Assembly (NCBI RefSeq): GCF_006228125.1
Contig: NZ_VDFY01000106.1
Span: 62,001-126,000, forward strand
DNA: 64,000 bases
Source of the DNA: Micromonospora orduensis
Lineage (GTDB): Bacteria > Actinomycetota > Actinomycetes > Mycobacteriales > Micromonosporaceae
Direction of reading: 5' to 3'
The translations under genes were made by a program, and so were the position numbers. Below the pieces are notes generated by a model. The model was not told the origin of the DNA. It worked only from the letters and a program-made list of their open reading frames with translations, and did no database searches. This document shows positions 62,621-64,000 of the stretch, in pieces (within the stretch, counting starts at the first letter, position 1; each line of letters opens with the position of its first letter).

Positions 62621-63421
62621 TCAGCCCGTCAGGGCGCCCCTCAGCAGGCTGTCGCCGGAGTGGCGGGTGTTGTTGTCGTACTGCTCGGCGGAGACGTCGA
62701 CCACCGAGTAGCTCTTGAGGTCGACGTTCGGGGGCAGTGGCAGCAGAGCATCGGAGCCGCCACCCAGGGTGCCGACCGAGAACATCTCCATCGTCGTCGG
62801 GTTGATGAGCCAGACCTCGTAGTACCCCGGGACGCTCGGGAGATTCGCCACATGCAGGTGCAGTTGGCCGTCCTGGAGAACCCGGGCGTCGCCCGTGGCC
62901 GCCGGCGGTGTCGATCCGTACGCCGCCAGTGGCGCGCGGGCCACCACCGCCTGCGGCGGAGCGGGAGCCGGGTCGTCCGAGCGCAGCACGGAGGCAGTCC
63001 CCACCACACCGACCGCCGCGGCGGCCGCCGCGGTCACCGCCACGGACGCCCAACGGGACCAGCCGCGGCCCCGGCGGGACCGGCCGGCCGAATCCAACCG
63101 GGTGACCGCCGTGCCGGTGGTCGGCTCGGCGGTCGTGCCGTTCGGCTGCTCGGGCAGCACCTGTTGCCGGCGGGAATCGGTGAGCGACGGCAGGGCCTCC
63201 GCTGCTCTGATCTCCGCCGCGATGCCCTGCCAGATGTGCTCCGGCGGGTCGGGCAGGTCGGCGAGGCCCTGCGTCTCGGCGCCGAGGCCGGCCACCTGCT
63301 GAAGCGTCTCCATCTCCGCCCGGCAGTGCGCGCAGGTGTCGAGGTGGGTGCTCTCGCCGTTGTCCGCCTCGCTCTCACCGAGCGCCAGAAAGACCAGCCG
63401 GTCGTGGTCCAGGTGCTGCAC
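62621..63421 (-). CDS. Anti-sigma factor (RskA-like)
   Basis: The 266-residue protein has an N-terminal zinc anti-sigma motif ([13 protein letters not shown], with H-x3-C-x2-C), a membrane segment ([20 protein letters not shown]) and an extracytoplasmic RskA domain ending with [18 protein letters not shown] and [12 protein letters not shown]. It would hold the sigma factor encoded just upstream and release it after proteolysis. The start overlaps the sigma gene by 47 nt. Confidence 0.92.
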   Translation of the reverse strand: MQHLDHDRLVFLALGESEADNGESTHLDTCAHCRAEMETLQQVAGLGAETQGLADLPDPPEHIWQGIAAEIRAAEALPSLTDSRRQQVLPEQPNGTTAEPTTGTAVTRLDSAGRSRRGRGWSRWASVAVTAAAAAAVGVVGTASVLRSDDPAPAPPQAVVARAPLAAYGSTPPAATGDARVLQDGQLHLHVANLPSVPGYYEVWLINPTTMEMFSVGTLGGGSDALLPLPPNVDLKSYSVVDVSAEQYDNNTRHSGDSLLRGALTG

Positions 63422-63977
63422 CGTCCACCTCCCATCTGCGTTTCAAGCTCGCCATGCCGCGCCGGATGTGACTCTTCACGGTGCCCAGCGGTACGCCGGT
63501 CACCGCCGCTATCTGCTGGTGTGTCAGGTCGTCGTAGAACGCCAACTCCAGCATGCGTCGTTGGTCGTCCGGGAGTCGGGCCAGCTCGTCGGCGATGACC
63601 AGCCGGTCCACCACCCGGTCCGGGTCCGGGCCCGTCTGTGCCGGCTCGGGCAGCTGGCGGACCGTCTCCACCACCCGGGTCTCCCGGGCCGAGGCCCGCA
63701 TCCGGTCGATCACCTTGCGCCGGCCGATGCCGAGCAGCCAGCCGATCAGCGACCCCTTGGCTGGATCGAAGGTGTCCCTTCCCAGCCAGGCGGCAACGAA
63801 TGTCGCCTGGGTCACATCCTCGGCGTCGGCGCGGTTGGCCAGCATGGTGGTCGCCAGGTGCAGCACGGCGCGGCCGTACCGGTCGTAGGCCTCGCGCAGC
63901 GCCGCCTCGTCGCCAGCGCGGAACCGGAGGGCTGTGTCGTCCACCGGAGGGTCTGGATTCTGGGGTGGCGCCGTCAT
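63375..63977 (-). CDS. ECF RNA polymerase sigma factor (SigK-like)
   Basis: The 200-residue protein has ECF region 2 (YDRYGRAVLHLATTMLANRADAEDVTQATFVAAW, residues about 31-64) and region 4 (LPDDQRRMLELAFYDDLTHQQIAAVTGVPLGTVKSHIRRG). The tail is short and has no extra domain. It overlaps its anti-sigma gene by 47 nt, so the two are made together. The gene is complete, 23 bp from the window edge. Confidence 0.93.
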   Translation of the reverse strand: MTAPPQNPDPPVDDTALRFRAGDEAALREAYDRYGRAVLHLATTMLANRADAEDVTQATFVAAWLGRDTFDPAKGSLIGWLLGIGRRKVIDRMRASARETRVVETVRQLPEPAQTGPDPDRVVDRLVIADELARLPDDQRRMLELAFYDDLTHQQIAAVTGVPLGTVKSHIRRGMASLKRRWEVDGAAPGPRPAGLSGAR

Positions 63978-64000
63978 CGGGCGGCTCGCCTTCGATGGGG

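Overview
The window is a continuous piece of a high-GC actinobacterial chromosome. The gene content points to Micromonosporaceae, probably Micromonospora: an orn gene followed by tRNA-His, paired L,D-transpeptidase lipoproteins, a DUF4956-VTC-CotH operon, tandem DUF6232 genes, many GTG starts and ATGA/GTGA stop-start overlaps. No virulence, phage or conjugation genes were recognised, and there is no CRISPR array.

Region 1 (1-3.85 kb) holds the 3' part of orn, tRNA-His, two paralogous L,D-transpeptidase lipoproteins and a tRNA-Lys(CTT). Region 2 (3.85-10.35 kb) lies between two identical tRNA-Lys(CTT) genes, which sit in direct repeats of about 200 bp carrying promoter and terminator. It looks like a decaying island: a P-loop kinase gene with an in-frame stop, a frameshifted HTH-TPR regulator, a phosphotransferase lacking the usual catalytic-loop His, two tiny coupled genes behind a perfect 19-bp hairpin, a repeat protein lacking its N-terminus, a GlxA-type regulator and a DUF6010 protein.

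Region 3 (11.3-21.25 kb) is the most unusual locus. A 36-codon acidic peptide gene followed by a strong hairpin lies just ahead of seven almost gapless genes: an unknown protein, a CYTH protein, an MFS exporter, two complementary M16B peptidase subunits (one with HxxEH, one with the R/Y motif), a formyltransferase-C-like protein and a PLP fold-type-I enzyme in which the usual pyridine-binding Asp is Asn. A second CYTH gene lies just upstream. An FHA/winged-helix protein and a PF14907-like nucleotidyltransferase form a convergent pair at the far end. I read this as a candidate ribosomally synthesised peptide (RiPP-like) pathway of a type I do not recognise. The product is unknown.

Region 4 (21.7-31.4 kb) concerns extracellular polysaccharide and surface work: a secreted GH3 enzyme with fascin-like and CBM6-like modules, the operon DUF4956-VTC-CotH (the CotH protein carries a cellulose-binding CBM2), and a secreted parallel beta-helix protein with a ricin-type lectin domain. 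Palindromes resembling sugar-repressor operators lie upstream.

Region 5 (31.6-64 kb) is mostly ordinary chromosome: a lipoprotein, an aldo/keto reductase divergent from an AraC regulator, VOC and UvrA-like proteins, a GH15 glucosidase that appears to have lost about 40 residues, DUF72, an autoregulated Clp-N/HTH protein, a DUF4396 protein behind a CsoR-like operator, a TetR operon with twin operators, a GH3 hexosaminidase divergent from a ROK regulator, an ABC exporter, a ribokinase-family kinase, tandem DUF6232 proteins, an enoyl-CoA hydratase, a TPP enzyme, small DUF202 and PLDc_N membrane proteins, etfBA, and an ECF sigma/anti-sigma pair at the right edge. Several operators are visible as clean palindromes next to the regulator gene most likely to use them.
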